From Lysobacter spongiicola DSM 21749 (GTDB taxonomy: Bacteria > Pseudomonadota > Gammaproteobacteria > Xanthomonadales > Xanthomonadaceae), in NCBI RefSeq assembly GCF_900167055.1, contig NZ_FUXP01000007.1, forward strand, positions 1-64,000: a stretch of 64,000 nt of DNA, in the 5' to 3' direction. Each line of letters starts with the position of its first letter. Within the stretch, counting starts at the first letter, position 1. The notes below the pieces were generated by a model. It did no database searches. It was given only the letters and a program-made list of their open reading frames with translations, and was not told the DNA's origin. The translations under genes were made by a program, and so were the position numbers. This document shows positions 50,052 to 59,493 of this stretch, piece by piece.

Positions 50052-50403
50052 CGGGTGCTCCGCGTCGGCGTGTGAAGGGACTACGCCAACAGAGGGTGGT
50101 AAGTCATTGAATCGGAGGGATTCACCAAGGACAGCGGGCTAGAAGCCGGCCGCTGCGGGGCGACAGTTTAAAGCAATCGGTCGGCGGGGACAGTGCATGC
50201 CCCGGCTGTAGAAGAACTTCACCGGCCCGCAACGCCCGCTGCGTACCGTAAGCCCCGCGGTGTCACTGTTTCGACCGCGGGCTGGCACCCGCCGCCCGCT
50301 CCAACGAAGACCCTCCGCACGGCGCCCACGCGTCCCAGCCCGCAGGCGCGCCAGGCCTTGCCGTCGCAGCCGGCCGCATAAGGAGGGCAGGACCGGAGCC
50401 TGC
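50052..50403. other. Divergent intergenic region
   Basis: The 352 bases between leucine dehydrogenase and the GH15 gene must hold both promoters. I see an AT-richer patch (TTTAAAGCAATC at 50167-50178) and a Shine-Dalgarno for each gene, but no repeat, RNA gene or clear operator. Confidence 0.6.
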
Positions 50404-52296
50404 ATGCCCTCATCCATCAACGACCACGCCTTCCTCAGCAACACCCGCGGCTCGGCCCTGGTGGACCGCTCCGGCTGCATCGACTGGCTCTGCCTGCCAC
50501 GGTTCGATTCGCCCGCCTGCTTCGCCGCCCTGTTGGGCACCCCGGAGCACGGCTGCTGGGAACTGGCACCCGCCGGCCAGCCCACCCGGACACAACAGCG
50601 CTACCGCGACGACACCCTGGTGGTCGAGACCGAGATCGAGGTGGCAGAAGGCACCGTCTGCATCGCCGACTGCATGCCGATCGACCCCGACTGCGCCGAG
50701 GTGGTCCGGGTGGTGCGGGGCGTGTCTGGACGGGTGCCGATGAAGATGCGGTTCCGCCCGCGCTTCCAGTTCGGCTCCTGCACACCGGAGCTGGTGGACC
50801 GGGACGGGGTGGTGATTGGCCATGCGGGAGACGAGGCCCTCGCTTTCAACGCATCGGTGCCGTGCCGGGTGGAGGAAGGCGACGTGCGCGCGGACTTCGA
50901 ACTTGCCGCCGGCGATCGCGTCACCTTCGCCATGACCTTCGCCCGTGGCGGGCGCCCAACGGACCCGCCCATGGATCCAGACAGCGCCCTGGAGAGCTGC
51001 GCCGAGTGGTGGCGCGAATGGGCCGGCCGCTGCGAATACGACGGCCCCTGGCGCGACGCGGTGATGCGGTCGCTGCTGACCCTGAAGGGCCTGATCTACG
51101 AGCCGACCGGCGGCATCATCGCGGCGGCGACGACATCGCTGCCGGAAGTGGCCGGCGGCTGCCGTAACTGGGACTACCGGTTCTGCTGGCTGCGCGATGC
51201 CACCTTCACCCTCTACGCCTTGCTCGGCAACGGCTACCGCGACGAGGCCTGCAAGTGGCGCGACTGGCTGGTGGACGCGGTCCGAAGGGAGCCGCTGGCG
51301 ATGCACGTGCTGTACCAGGTGGACTGCGACTCGGAGATGTCCGAGGCCACGGCCGATTGGCTGCCCGGCTATCGCGATTCGCGCCCGGTGCGCATCGGCA
51401 ACGAGGCCGGGCGCCAGTTCCAGCTCGACATCCGCGGCGAGGTGCTCGACGTGCTGCATGTCGGCCGCGAAAACGGCCTGGAGGGGCGCGAGCACTTCTG
51501 GGACCTGCAGGTCGCGATCCTGGAGGACCTGGAGCAGCACTGGCGCGAGCCCGATCGCGGCATCTGGGAGATGCGTGGTGGGGAGGCGCACTTCGTGCAT
51601 TCCAAGGCGCTGGCATGGGTGGGTTTCGACCGCTGCATCCGCGCCGCCCGCGAGGGCCTGATCAAGGGGCCGGTGGAGCACTGGTGCGAGGTGCGCGATG
51701 CCATCCGCGCCGACATCTACGAGCACGGTTTCGACCGCGAGCGCGGCATCTTCGTGCAGCGCTACGGCGCCAAGGACCTGGACGCCAGCCTGCTGTTGCT
51801 GCCGCTGGTCGGCTTCGTCGCCGCCGATTCGCCCGAGGCCATGGCCACCGCCGATGCCATCGGCAAGGAACTCGCGGTGGATGGCCTGCTGCGCCGCTAC
51901 AGCCCGGTCAACCCGCTCGACGGCCTGCCGGGCGTGGAGGGCGCCTTCCTGCCGTGCTCGTTCTGGATGGTCGACAACCTTGCCCTCAGCGGCCGGGTGA
52001 AGGAAGCCCGGCACCTGTTCGAGCGCCTGCTGGGCCTGTGCAACCACGTCGGCCTGTTGAGCGAGGAGTACGACATCGAAACCGGCGACATGCTCGGCAA
52101 CATCCCGCAGGGCCTGACCCACGTGGGCCTGATCAACAGCGCCCGGATCGTCGCCGACGCCGAACGCGGCCGCACCGGTCAACCCGATCCGACCCGGCCC
52201 GAACAGCAATCGAAAGAGCAGGGCGGCCGCGGGCATTCCCCCACCGGCGCGCGTGCCGCCGCGCCCGACACACCACTCACGGAGGAAACACCATGA
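50404..52296 (+). CDS. Glycoside hydrolase family 15 protein (glucoamylase/trehalase type)
   Basis: A 630-residue intracellular hydrolase without signal peptide. The N-terminal beta-sandwich (about 1-220) contains FLSNTRGSALVDRSGCIDWLCLPRFDSP; the (alpha/alpha)6 barrel begins near LLTLKGLIYEPTGGIIAAATTSLPE (about 222-247, in parts) with WDYRFCWLRDATFTLYAL and the C-terminal active-site region GAFLPCSFWMVDNLA and LLSEEYDIETG. The last ~45 residues are a low-complexity tail. GGAG lies 5 bases before the ATG. Bacterial relatives act on glucans or trehalose. It overlaps the next gene by 4 bases. Confidence 0.87.
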   Translation: MPSSINDHAFLSNTRGSALVDRSGCIDWLCLPRFDSPACFAALLGTPEHGCWELAPAGQPTRTQQRYRDDTLVVETEIEVAEGTVCIADCMPIDPDCAEVVRVVRGVSGRVPMKMRFRPRFQFGSCTPELVDRDGVVIGHAGDEALAFNASVPCRVEEGDVRADFELAAGDRVTFAMTFARGGRPTDPPMDPDSALESCAEWWREWAGRCEYDGPWRDAVMRSLLTLKGLIYEPTGGIIAAATTSLPEVAGGCRNWDYRFCWLRDATFTLYALLGNGYRDEACKWRDWLVDAVRREPLAMHVLYQVDCDSEMSEATADWLPGYRDSRPVRIGNEAGRQFQLDIRGEVLDVLHVGRENGLEGREHFWDLQVAILEDLEQHWREPDRGIWEMRGGEAHFVHSKALAWVGFDRCIRAAREGLIKGPVEHWCEVRDAIRADIYEHGFDRERGIFVQRYGAKDLDASLLLLPLVGFVAADSPEAMATADAIGKELAVDGLLRRYSPVNPLDGLPGVEGAFLPCSFWMVDNLALSGRVKEARHLFERLLGLCNHVGLLSEEYDIETGDMLGNIPQGLTHVGLINSARIVADAERGRTGQPDPTRPEQQSKEQGGRGHSPTGARAAAPDTPLTEETP

Positions 52297-54086
52297 GCCA
52301 GACCGTAGGCGACTTCCTGCTGCAACGCCTGTCCGACTGGGGCGTCAAGCGCATCTTCGGGTACCCCGGCGACGGCATCAACGGGATCATGGGTGCGCTC
52401 GACCGCGCCTCCGACCGCTTCCACTACGTGCGCGTGCGCCACGAGGAGATGGCCGCCTTCATGGCCACCGCCCACGCCAAGTTCACCGGCGAGATCGGCG
52501 TGTGCATGGCCACCTCCGGCCCCGGCGCGATCCACCTGCTCAACGGCCTGTACGACGCCAAGGCCGACCACGTGCCGGTGGTGGCGATCGTCGGCCAGCA
52601 GGCGGTGACCGCGCTGGGCAGCGACTACCAGCAGGAGGTCGACCTCAAGACGCTGTTCAAGGACGTCACCAACTACCTGGAGCAGATCAACAAGCCGGCC
52701 CAGCTGCAGCACGTGGTCGACCGCGCCTTCCGCGTCGCCGCATCCGAGCGTGCGGTGACCTGCATCATCGTGCCCAACGATCTGCAGGAGGTGGATGCGG
52801 TCGAGGAGATCCCGCGCGAGCACGGCTACGTCTATTCCGGTGTCGGGCACGCGCTGTCGCGCCCACAGCCCAACGACGACGAGCTGCAACGCGCGGCGGC
52901 GATCCTCAACGAGGGCGGCAAGGTGGCGATGCTGGTCGGCGCCGGTGCCATCAAGGCCACCGACGAGGTGGTGCAGGTGGCCGAGCGGCTCGGCGCCGGC
53001 GTGGCCAAGGCGCTGCTGGGCAAGGCCGCGGTTCCGGACGACCTGCCGTTCGTGACCGGCTCCATCGGCCTGCTGGGCACCAAGCCGAGCTGGGAGCTGA
53101 TGAAAGGTTGCGACACCCTGCTGATGGTCGGCACCACCTTCCCGTACTCCGAATTCCTGCCCAAACAGGGCCAGGCCAGGGCGGTGCAGATCGACATCCA
53201 GCCCCGCAACATGAGCATGCGCTACCCGACCGAGATCAACCTGGTCGGCGACAGCGCCCAGACCCTGGCCCGCCTGCTGCCACTGCTCAAGCACAAGGAT
53301 GACCGCAGCTGGCGCGACGAGGTCGAAGGCAACGTACGCGAGTGGTGGGAGGATCTGGAAGCCCGGGCCATGGCCGATGCGAAGCCGATCAACCCCCAGC
53401 GCGTGTTCCACGAACTGTCGCCCCGGCTGCCGGAGCGTGCGGTGCTGTGTGGCGATTCCGGTTCGCACACCAACTGGTATGCGCGCGACATCAAGATGCG
53501 GCGCGGCATGATGGGCTCGCTCTCCGGCGGCCTGGCCACGATGGGCAGCGGCGTTCCCTATGCGATCGCCGCCAAGATGGCCTTCCCGGACCGCCCCGTC
53601 ATCGCCATGGTCGGAGACGGCGCGATGCAGATGAACGGCAACTCCGAGCTGCTCACCGTCCAGCAGTACTGGAAGGAGTGGAGCAACCCCAGCTTCATCG
53701 TGCTGGTGCTGGCCAACCACGACCTCAACCAGGTGACCTGGGAGCAGCGGGTCCTGGCCGGCGACCCGAAGTTCCCCATTGCCCAGGACGTCATCGATTT
53801 CCCATACGCCCGTTACGCCGAACTGCTCGGCTTCCGCGGCATCAAGGTCGAGCGGCCCGAGGATGTCGGCCGGGCATGGGACGATGCATTCGCCTCCGAC
53901 CGGCCGGTGGTGATCGAGTTCGTGACCGATCCGGACGTGCCACCGCTGCCGCCGCACATCAAGCCGGGCCAGGCCCGCGCGCTGATGTCCGCCCTGGTGC
54001 ATGGCGATCCGGACAGCGCCGGCATCATCAAGCAGAGCATCAAGCAGGTCGCGGCCGGAGTGCTGCCGCACAAAGACGGCAAGTGA
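52293..54086 (+). CDS. Thiamine diphosphate-dependent enzyme (pyruvate oxidase / acetolactate synthase-like)
   Basis: A 597-residue three-domain ThDP enzyme. The catalytic Glu is in RHEEMAAFMATAHAKFTG (near 50), GGDEF-like motifs are absent, and the ThDP/Mg site is VGDGAMQMNGNSELL with the ligand Asn in LANHDLNQ. The middle domain is of the TPP_M/FAD type. DIQPRNMSMRYPTEINLVGD matches pyruvate oxidase and decarboxylase relatives. GGAGG precedes the ATG, which overlaps the GH15 stop. The substrate is not determined. Confidence 0.87.
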   Translation: MSQTVGDFLLQRLSDWGVKRIFGYPGDGINGIMGALDRASDRFHYVRVRHEEMAAFMATAHAKFTGEIGVCMATSGPGAIHLLNGLYDAKADHVPVVAIVGQQAVTALGSDYQQEVDLKTLFKDVTNYLEQINKPAQLQHVVDRAFRVAASERAVTCIIVPNDLQEVDAVEEIPREHGYVYSGVGHALSRPQPNDDELQRAAAILNEGGKVAMLVGAGAIKATDEVVQVAERLGAGVAKALLGKAAVPDDLPFVTGSIGLLGTKPSWELMKGCDTLLMVGTTFPYSEFLPKQGQARAVQIDIQPRNMSMRYPTEINLVGDSAQTLARLLPLLKHKDDRSWRDEVEGNVREWWEDLEARAMADAKPINPQRVFHELSPRLPERAVLCGDSGSHTNWYARDIKMRRGMMGSLSGGLATMGSGVPYAIAAKMAFPDRPVIAMVGDGAMQMNGNSELLTVQQYWKEWSNPSFIVLVLANHDLNQVTWEQRVLAGDPKFPIAQDVIDFPYARYAELLGFRGIKVERPEDVGRAWDDAFASDRPVVIEFVTDPDVPPLPPHIKPGQARALMSALVHGDPDSAGIIKQSIKQVAAGVLPHKDGK

Positions 54087-55177
54087 GCGCGCGGCCGTCC
54101 ATCTCCAACGTGCGGGTGGATGCCTGGACGGTGCCCACCAACGAGGTCGAGGCCGACGGCAGCTTCCGCTGGGACAGCACCACCATGGTCGTGGTGCGGG
54201 CCGAGGCGGGTGGGCACTGCGGGCTCGGCTACACCTACGGCCATCGGGCGGTGGTGACGGTGGTGCGGGACACGCTGGCGCCACTGGCCGAGGGGCGCGA
54301 CCCGTTCGACACCCGTGCCATGCATCGCGATGCCGTCATCGCCCTGCGCAACGCCGGTTACCCCGGCATCGGCGCGATGGCGGTCTCGGCGATGGACGTG
54401 GCCATGTGGGACCTGAAGGCCAAGCTGCTCGATGTCTCGCTGCCGGACCTGCTGTCTTCCACCCGTCGCTCGCTGCCGGTGTACGGCAGTGGCGGCTTCA
54501 CCAGCCTGGACGACGATGGCCTGCAATCGCAGCTTGCCCACTGGGTCGGGCAGGGGATCGGGCAGGTGAAGATGAAGGTGGGCACGGATCCGGGCCGGGA
54601 TGGCGAGCGGACCCGCATCGCCCGTGAAGCCATCGGACCCGGCGCGGTGCTGATGGTCGATGCCAATGGCGCCTATGACCGCAAACAGGCGCTCGCGCTG
54701 GCCGATGAGTTCGCCGACGCCGCAGTCGGCTGGTACGAGGAGCCGGTGTCATCGAACGATCTGGAGGGCCTGCGGCTGCTGCGTGACCGCGTGCCGGGTG
54801 GCATGGAGATCGCCGCCGGCGAATACGGCTGGGCCAACCATTATTTCGCCAGCATGCTGGAAGCCGGCGCCGTGGACGTGCTGCAGGTCGACGCCACGCG
54901 ATGCGGCGGCTACACCGGCTTCCTCGATGCCGCCGCGCTGGCGCATGCCCACCACATTCCGCTGTCCGCCCATTGCGCTCCGGCGCTGCACGGCCCCGTC
55001 GCCGCCGCCGTGCCCGAGCTGCGGCACCTGGAGTACTTCCACGACCACGTGCGGCTGGAGGCCATGGCCTTCGATGGCGTGGCACCGCTGCAGGATGGCG
55101 CGCTGGTGCCCGACCGCAGCCGCCCCGGCCACGGCCTGGTGCTGCGCGAGGCCGACATGGAGGAGCACAGGATCTGA
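54083..55177 (+). CDS. Enolase superfamily protein (mandelate racemase / muconate lactonizing type)
   Basis: A 364-residue barrel enzyme with a GTG start overlapping the ThDP gene. The lysine motif is VKMKVG; metal ligands are expected in MVDANGAYD, WYEEPVSS and IAAGEYGW. A D...H dyad of the mandelate racemase type is suggested by LQVDATRCGG and LSAHCAPALH. Members remove the alpha-proton of a carboxylate, often dehydrating sugar acids. The exact reaction is unknown. It ends one base before the next gene's ATG. Confidence 0.87.
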   Translation: MSARPSISNVRVDAWTVPTNEVEADGSFRWDSTTMVVVRAEAGGHCGLGYTYGHRAVVTVVRDTLAPLAEGRDPFDTRAMHRDAVIALRNAGYPGIGAMAVSAMDVAMWDLKAKLLDVSLPDLLSSTRRSLPVYGSGGFTSLDDDGLQSQLAHWVGQGIGQVKMKVGTDPGRDGERTRIAREAIGPGAVLMVDANGAYDRKQALALADEFADAAVGWYEEPVSSNDLEGLRLLRDRVPGGMEIAAGEYGWANHYFASMLEAGAVDVLQVDATRCGGYTGFLDAAALAHAHHIPLSAHCAPALHGPVAAAVPELRHLEYFHDHVRLEAMAFDGVAPLQDGALVPDRSRPGHGLVLREADMEEHRI

Positions 55178-55178
55178 A

Positions 55179-58067
55179 ATGGCGCTGGCATCCGACACCG
55201 CACACGCACTGGCCCGGGAGCTTCGCAAGCGGATTGATGGCGAGGTCCGCTTCGACGCGGGATCTCGCGCGCTCTACGCCACCGATGCCTCCAATTACCG
55301 GCAGGTCCCCATCGGCGTGGTGGTGCCGCGCCACCTTGACGATGTTGTCGCCACCGTCGCCGCCTGCCGCGAGTTCGATGCGCCCGTGCTGTCGCGCGGC
55401 GGCGGCACCAGCCTGGCCGGCCAGTGCTGCAACACCGCCGTGGTCCTCGACTATTCCAAATGGTGCAACCGCATCGTCGATATCGATGCCGAGGCGGGCA
55501 CCGCGCTGGTGGAGCCGGGCTGCGTGCTCGACCAGCTGCGCGATGCCACCGCCGAGCATGGCCTGACCTTCGGGCCCGATCCTTCCACCCATGCCCACAA
55601 CACCCTGGGCGGGATGATCGGCAACAACTCCTGCGGCGTGCACTCGGTCACCACCGGCCGCACCGCCGACAACATCGTGGCGCTGGAGGTGCTGACCTAC
55701 GACGGCGCGCGCTTCTGGGTCGGTGGCGAAGACGGTGACGAGGTCGCCGAACATGCCGGCACCGACGGCCGCAAGGGCGAGATCTACCAGGGCCTGCAGC
55801 GCCTGCGCGAGCGCTACGCCGACATGGTCCGCGAGCGCTACCCGGACATCCCGCGGCGGGTATCGGGCTACAACCTCGACAACCTGCTGCCCGACCACGG
55901 GGTCAACGTTGCCCGCGCGCTGGTGGGCTCGGAAGGGACCTGCGTGGTGGTGCTGCAGGCCCGCCTGCGGCTGACCCCGCGCCCGAAGTGCCGCACGCTG
56001 GTGATGCTCGGCTACGCGGATGTCTGCAATGCCGCCGCGGACGTCGAACGGGTACTGCGATACGAGCCCTACGGGCTGGAGGGCATGGATGAGGCGCTGG
56101 TCGCCGCGATGCGCAAGAAGAACCTGCATCCCGGCGCCATCAAGCGCCTGCCCGATGGCGAAGGCTGGCTGATGGCGGAGTTCGGCGGCGACGACCAGGA
56201 AGACGCCAACGCCGCGGCGCAACGGCTGGTCGATGGCATCGGCGATGGCGGCGATGGCGACGAGAGCCCAAGCGTGGAGCTGGTGGAAGACCCGGCCGAG
56301 CAGGCGCGCCTGTGGACGGTGCGCGAGGCCGGCCTGGCCGCCACCGCCCACGTGCCCGGCGAGCACGAGACCCATCCCGGTTTCGAGGATGCCGCCGTTC
56401 CGCCCGAACGCCTTGGCACCTACCTGCGCGAATTCCGCGAGCTGCTGCGCCAGCACGACTACCACTGCGCCCTGTACGGCCACTTCGGCGACGGCTGCGT
56501 GCACTGCCGCATCGATTTCGAGGTGGAAACCCGCGAGGGCATCGAGAAGTGGAAGCGCTTCCTTGATGAAGCCGCCGACCTGGTGGTGCGCCACGGCGGC
56601 TCGCTCTCCGGCGAGCACGGCGACGGCCAGGCCCGCGGCTACCTGCTGTCTAAGATGTACGGCGACGAGCTGGTCGGCGCCTTCCGCGAATTCAAGGCGC
56701 TGTGGGATCCCGACGGCCGGATGAATCCCGGCAAGCTGTTCGATTCCGCGGTGGACGAACACCTGCGCGAAGGCCCCGGGCTGAACCTGCCGAAGGTCGC
56801 GTCCGCCTTCGACTACCCGGAGGACGAGCACCAGTTCTCCGGCAGCTCGATGCGCTGCGTCGGCGTCGGCGCCTGCCGCAACATGACCGGCGACGTGATG
56901 TGCCCCAGCTACCGCGCCACCCGCGACGAGCAGCATTCCACCCGCGGCCGCGCTCGCCTGCTGCACGAGATGCTGCGCGGCGAAACCATCCAGGACGGCT
57001 GGCGCAGCGAGGCCGTGCGCGATGCACTGCACCTGTGCCTGGCCTGCAAGGGCTGCAAGAACGACTGCCCGGTCAACGTCGACATGGCCACCTACAAGGC
57101 CGAGTTCATGGCCCGCCACTACCAGGGCCGGATGCGCCCGCGCGATGCCTACTCGATGGGGCTGATCTTCTGGTGGAGCCGCATCGCGTCGCACATGCCG
57201 GGGCTGGCGAACGCTGCGCTGCATGCACCTGGCCTGGGCAGGCTGGCGAAGAAGGTCGGCGGCATTGCGGTGGAACGCGAGATGCCACGTTTCGCCAAGC
57301 CCACTTTCAAACGATGGTTCGCGGGACGTACGCCGGCGGCCGGGGGCAAACCCGTGGTGCTGTGGGCGGACACCTTCGGCAATTACCTGACGCCGGGGCC
57401 GCTCAAGGCCGCCACCGACGTGCTGGAGGCGGCGGGTTACCGGCCCATCGTCCTGCAGAAGCCGCTCTGCTGCGGCCGGCCGCTGTACGCGGAAGGCATG
57501 CTCGACCTGGCCCGCGCGCAGCTGCGCGACACCATGGACGCACTGGCGCCGTACATCGACCAAGGCCTGCCCGTGGTCGGGCTGGAGCCGTCGTGCGTCG
57601 CCAGCTTCCGCGAGGAACTCCCGCGCCTGTTCCCCAGCGACGGCCGCGCCCATTACCTGGCCGACAACGCCTTCATCCTCAGCGAGTTCCTCGATCGTGG
57701 TGACTGGTGCCCGCCAAAGCTCGGCCGCCGCGCGCTGGTGCACCCGCACTGCAACCACCACGCGGTGATGGATACCGACGCCGAGCGCCGGGTGCTGGAG
57801 CGGGCAGGGGTGGATTTCGCCTTCAGCAACGCCGGCTGCTGCGGCATGGCCGGCTCGTTCGGTTTCGCCGAAGACCGCTACGAGGTCTCGCTGCAGATCG
57901 CCGAGCACGAACTATTGCCCAAGCTGCGCCAGACGCCGGATGAGACCTTGCTGATGGCGAACGGCTTCTCCTGCCGCGAGCAGATTCGCCAGCTGACCGG
58001 GCGCCACGCGCTGGACCTGGCCGAAGTGCTGCAGATGGCCATCGCGGAGAGCGAAAGCCGCCACTGA
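55179..58067 (+). CDS. FAD-binding and 4Fe-4S D-2-hydroxyacid dehydrogenase (YdiJ-like)
   Basis: A 962-residue fusion of a VAO-type flavoprotein and a glycolate-oxidase GlpC-like iron-sulfur module. The FAD domain has [14 protein letters not shown] and [26 protein letters not shown] and [11 protein letters not shown] are the active-site region. The first cluster motif [14 protein letters not shown] (about 622-635) has an intact CxxCxxCxxxCP. Two CCG-type regions follow, [10 protein letters not shown] and [13 protein letters not shown]. coli YdiJ of this design oxidises D-2-hydroxyglutarate. It closes the four-gene operon. Confidence 0.88.
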   Translation: MALASDTAHALARELRKRIDGEVRFDAGSRALYATDASNYRQVPIGVVVPRHLDDVVATVAACREFDAPVLSRGGGTSLAGQCCNTAVVLDYSKWCNRIVDIDAEAGTALVEPGCVLDQLRDATAEHGLTFGPDPSTHAHNTLGGMIGNNSCGVHSVTTGRTADNIVALEVLTYDGARFWVGGEDGDEVAEHAGTDGRKGEIYQGLQRLRERYADMVRERYPDIPRRVSGYNLDNLLPDHGVNVARALVGSEGTCVVVLQARLRLTPRPKCRTLVMLGYADVCNAAADVERVLRYEPYGLEGMDEALVAAMRKKNLHPGAIKRLPDGEGWLMAEFGGDDQEDANAAAQRLVDGIGDGGDGDESPSVELVEDPAEQARLWTVREAGLAATAHVPGEHETHPGFEDAAVPPERLGTYLREFRELLRQHDYHCALYGHFGDGCVHCRIDFEVETREGIEKWKRFLDEAADLVVRHGGSLSGEHGDGQARGYLLSKMYGDELVGAFREFKALWDPDGRMNPGKLFDSAVDEHLREGPGLNLPKVASAFDYPEDEHQFSGSSMRCVGVGACRNMTGDVMCPSYRATRDEQHSTRGRARLLHEMLRGETIQDGWRSEAVRDALHLCLACKGCKNDCPVNVDMATYKAEFMARHYQGRMRPRDAYSMGLIFWWSRIASHMPGLANAALHAPGLGRLAKKVGGIAVEREMPRFAKPTFKRWFAGRTPAAGGKPVVLWADTFGNYLTPGPLKAATDVLEAAGYRPIVLQKPLCCGRPLYAEGMLDLARAQLRDTMDALAPYIDQGLPVVGLEPSCVASFREELPRLFPSDGRAHYLADNAFILSEFLDRGDWCPPKLGRRALVHPHCNHHAVMDTDAERRVLERAGVDFAFSNAGCCGMAGSFGFAEDRYEVSLQIAEHELLPKLRQTPDETLLMANGFSCREQIRQLTGRHALDLAEVLQMAIAESESRH

Positions 58068-58080
58068 AGTCCGGCAGTGC

Positions 58081-59355
58081 TCAGGCCTGCCGGTAACGCC
58101 CCTCCCGCAGCCACAGGGTGGCCTGCCACTGCTCGCCGCTGCGCACCGGCAGGTCGGCGTGCAAGGCGTCGCTGTCGTGGCTGCCGTCGGCGTGCAGGGT
58201 GTCGAACATCACCGCGCAGCCGGCGCGCGGGGTAGTGCCCATCCCGGCCTGCGGGAACACCATGCCGCCGCCCCCGTCCGCGGGGCGCAGGCAGACGTGC
58301 AGGGTGCGCACGCGGTTGCCGGCCTCGGGGTGGTCGCGGGCCAATACGTCCGGTTGCAGGCTGTCGAAGTGGCGCGAGCCGGCCGCGGTGATGCCGTCCC
58401 CGGCCCCAGGCCCGCGCCGCTGGATCTGGATCTGCTCGGCATGCGCGAGCTCGGCATGCGCCGCCCGGGCCAGTCGCAACTGCACGATGCGCAGCGCCAG
58501 GTCCTCATTGGCGATGTCGAGCCGCAGCGTCGCCGTGGTGCTGGCGGCCCGGCGGGTGCGCACCAGCGCGGCGGCCATCAGCAACCGGCACTCGTCGGTG
58601 GAGAGCAGGGCATCAATCTTCGACAGGCGCGGGCGCGGTGCCAGCAGGACCGCCCGCGACGGAGCCAGCGCCTCCTCGAACGCGAGTGTGGCAGGCGCCG
58701 CGCCGGCCGCATCCGGCGGCACCGGCAGGGCGACCGACAGCGGCAGCGGATCCACCCCCTGTCCGCGCAGTCGGGCCCTTACCGCCGCGGCCAGGCGTGG
58801 CTCCGGCTGGCAGCCCTCGCCGTGCTGCAGGCGCTCGGACAGCAACAGCGCAGCCACCGCATTGCCCCTCGCCGTGGCGCACTCCAGCATGCGCACGCAC
58901 AGCGCCTGGTCGCCCGGGTCCGGCCGCCGGCCCAGGTGCACGGCCGCGGCGACCAGCGCCGGCGTATAGCCGTACTGCATCGCCGCCAGGATGCGCTGGT
59001 TGATGCGCGCGGTCCGGGGCAGCAGCACGCTGCCCAACGCCGCCCAGGCCAGCCAGTAACCGGCCACCGGGTGGGCGAGCCGCTCGGCCGCCATCAACCA
59101 GTCCACACCGTGCTGCGGATCGGACTCGCCGCCGATGCCCTGCAACTGCATTCGCCCGTAGGCGACCTGTGCACCCACATGGCCCGCCCGCGCCGCCCGA
59201 CGGTGCAGCGCCCGCGCTTCCTCCTCCGCGGCGGCGTTGCCGCTGGCCGCAAGCGCGGTCGCCAGCCTGAACATCGACCAAGGCGCACCATCCCGTGCCG
59301 CCGCGCGCAGGCGGGCGGTCCGGGTGGGCTCCACGACGGTCGCGGGCATGGCCAT
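58081..59355 (-). CDS. Sel1-repeat protein with prolyl 4-hydroxylase-like domain
   Basis: A 424-residue protein without signal peptide. Residues about 25-190 are Sel1/TPR-like helix pairs ([43 protein letters not shown]). The C-terminal part (about 245-424) resembles the 2-oxoglutarate/Fe(II) P4H fold: H329-F-D331 and the distal H399 in ALHADLPV form the iron site, and [13 protein letters not shown] matches the end. The residue that normally binds 2-oxoglutarate, Lys in GxKW, is Gln409. Function is uncertain. Divergent from icmF (138 bases). Confidence 0.8.
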   Translation of the reverse strand: MAMPATVVEPTRTARLRAAARDGAPWSMFRLATALAASGNAAAEEEARALHRRAARAGHVGAQVAYGRMQLQGIGGESDPQHGVDWLMAAERLAHPVAGYWLAWAALGSVLLPRTARINQRILAAMQYGYTPALVAAAVHLGRRPDPGDQALCVRMLECATARGNAVAALLLSERLQHGEGCQPEPRLAAAVRARLRGQGVDPLPLSVALPVPPDAAGAAPATLAFEEALAPSRAVLLAPRPRLSKIDALLSTDECRLLMAAALVRTRRAASTTATLRLDIANEDLALRIVQLRLARAAHAELAHAEQIQIQRRGPGAGDGITAAGSRHFDSLQPDVLARDHPEAGNRVRTLHVCLRPADGGGGMVFPQAGMGTTPRAGCAVMFDTLHADGSHDSDALHADLPVRSGEQWQATLWLREGRYRQA

Positions 59356-59493
59356 GTCACCTGTCCAACGGCAAGTCCGGCACGGTCCGGCCGTCGTCGT
59401 GGCGGGGCGGGGACGAGCGGGGGCGTCGCCGGGAGCGCCTTTGGCGCCGCGTTACAATCGGGCATTCCCGCATCCAGCAGTCGAGTTGCGTCC

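Noticed and set aside
59356-59493. Cobalamin riboswitch before icmF
   Set aside because: The 138-base divergent gap is too short and no B12-box-like sequence was seen.
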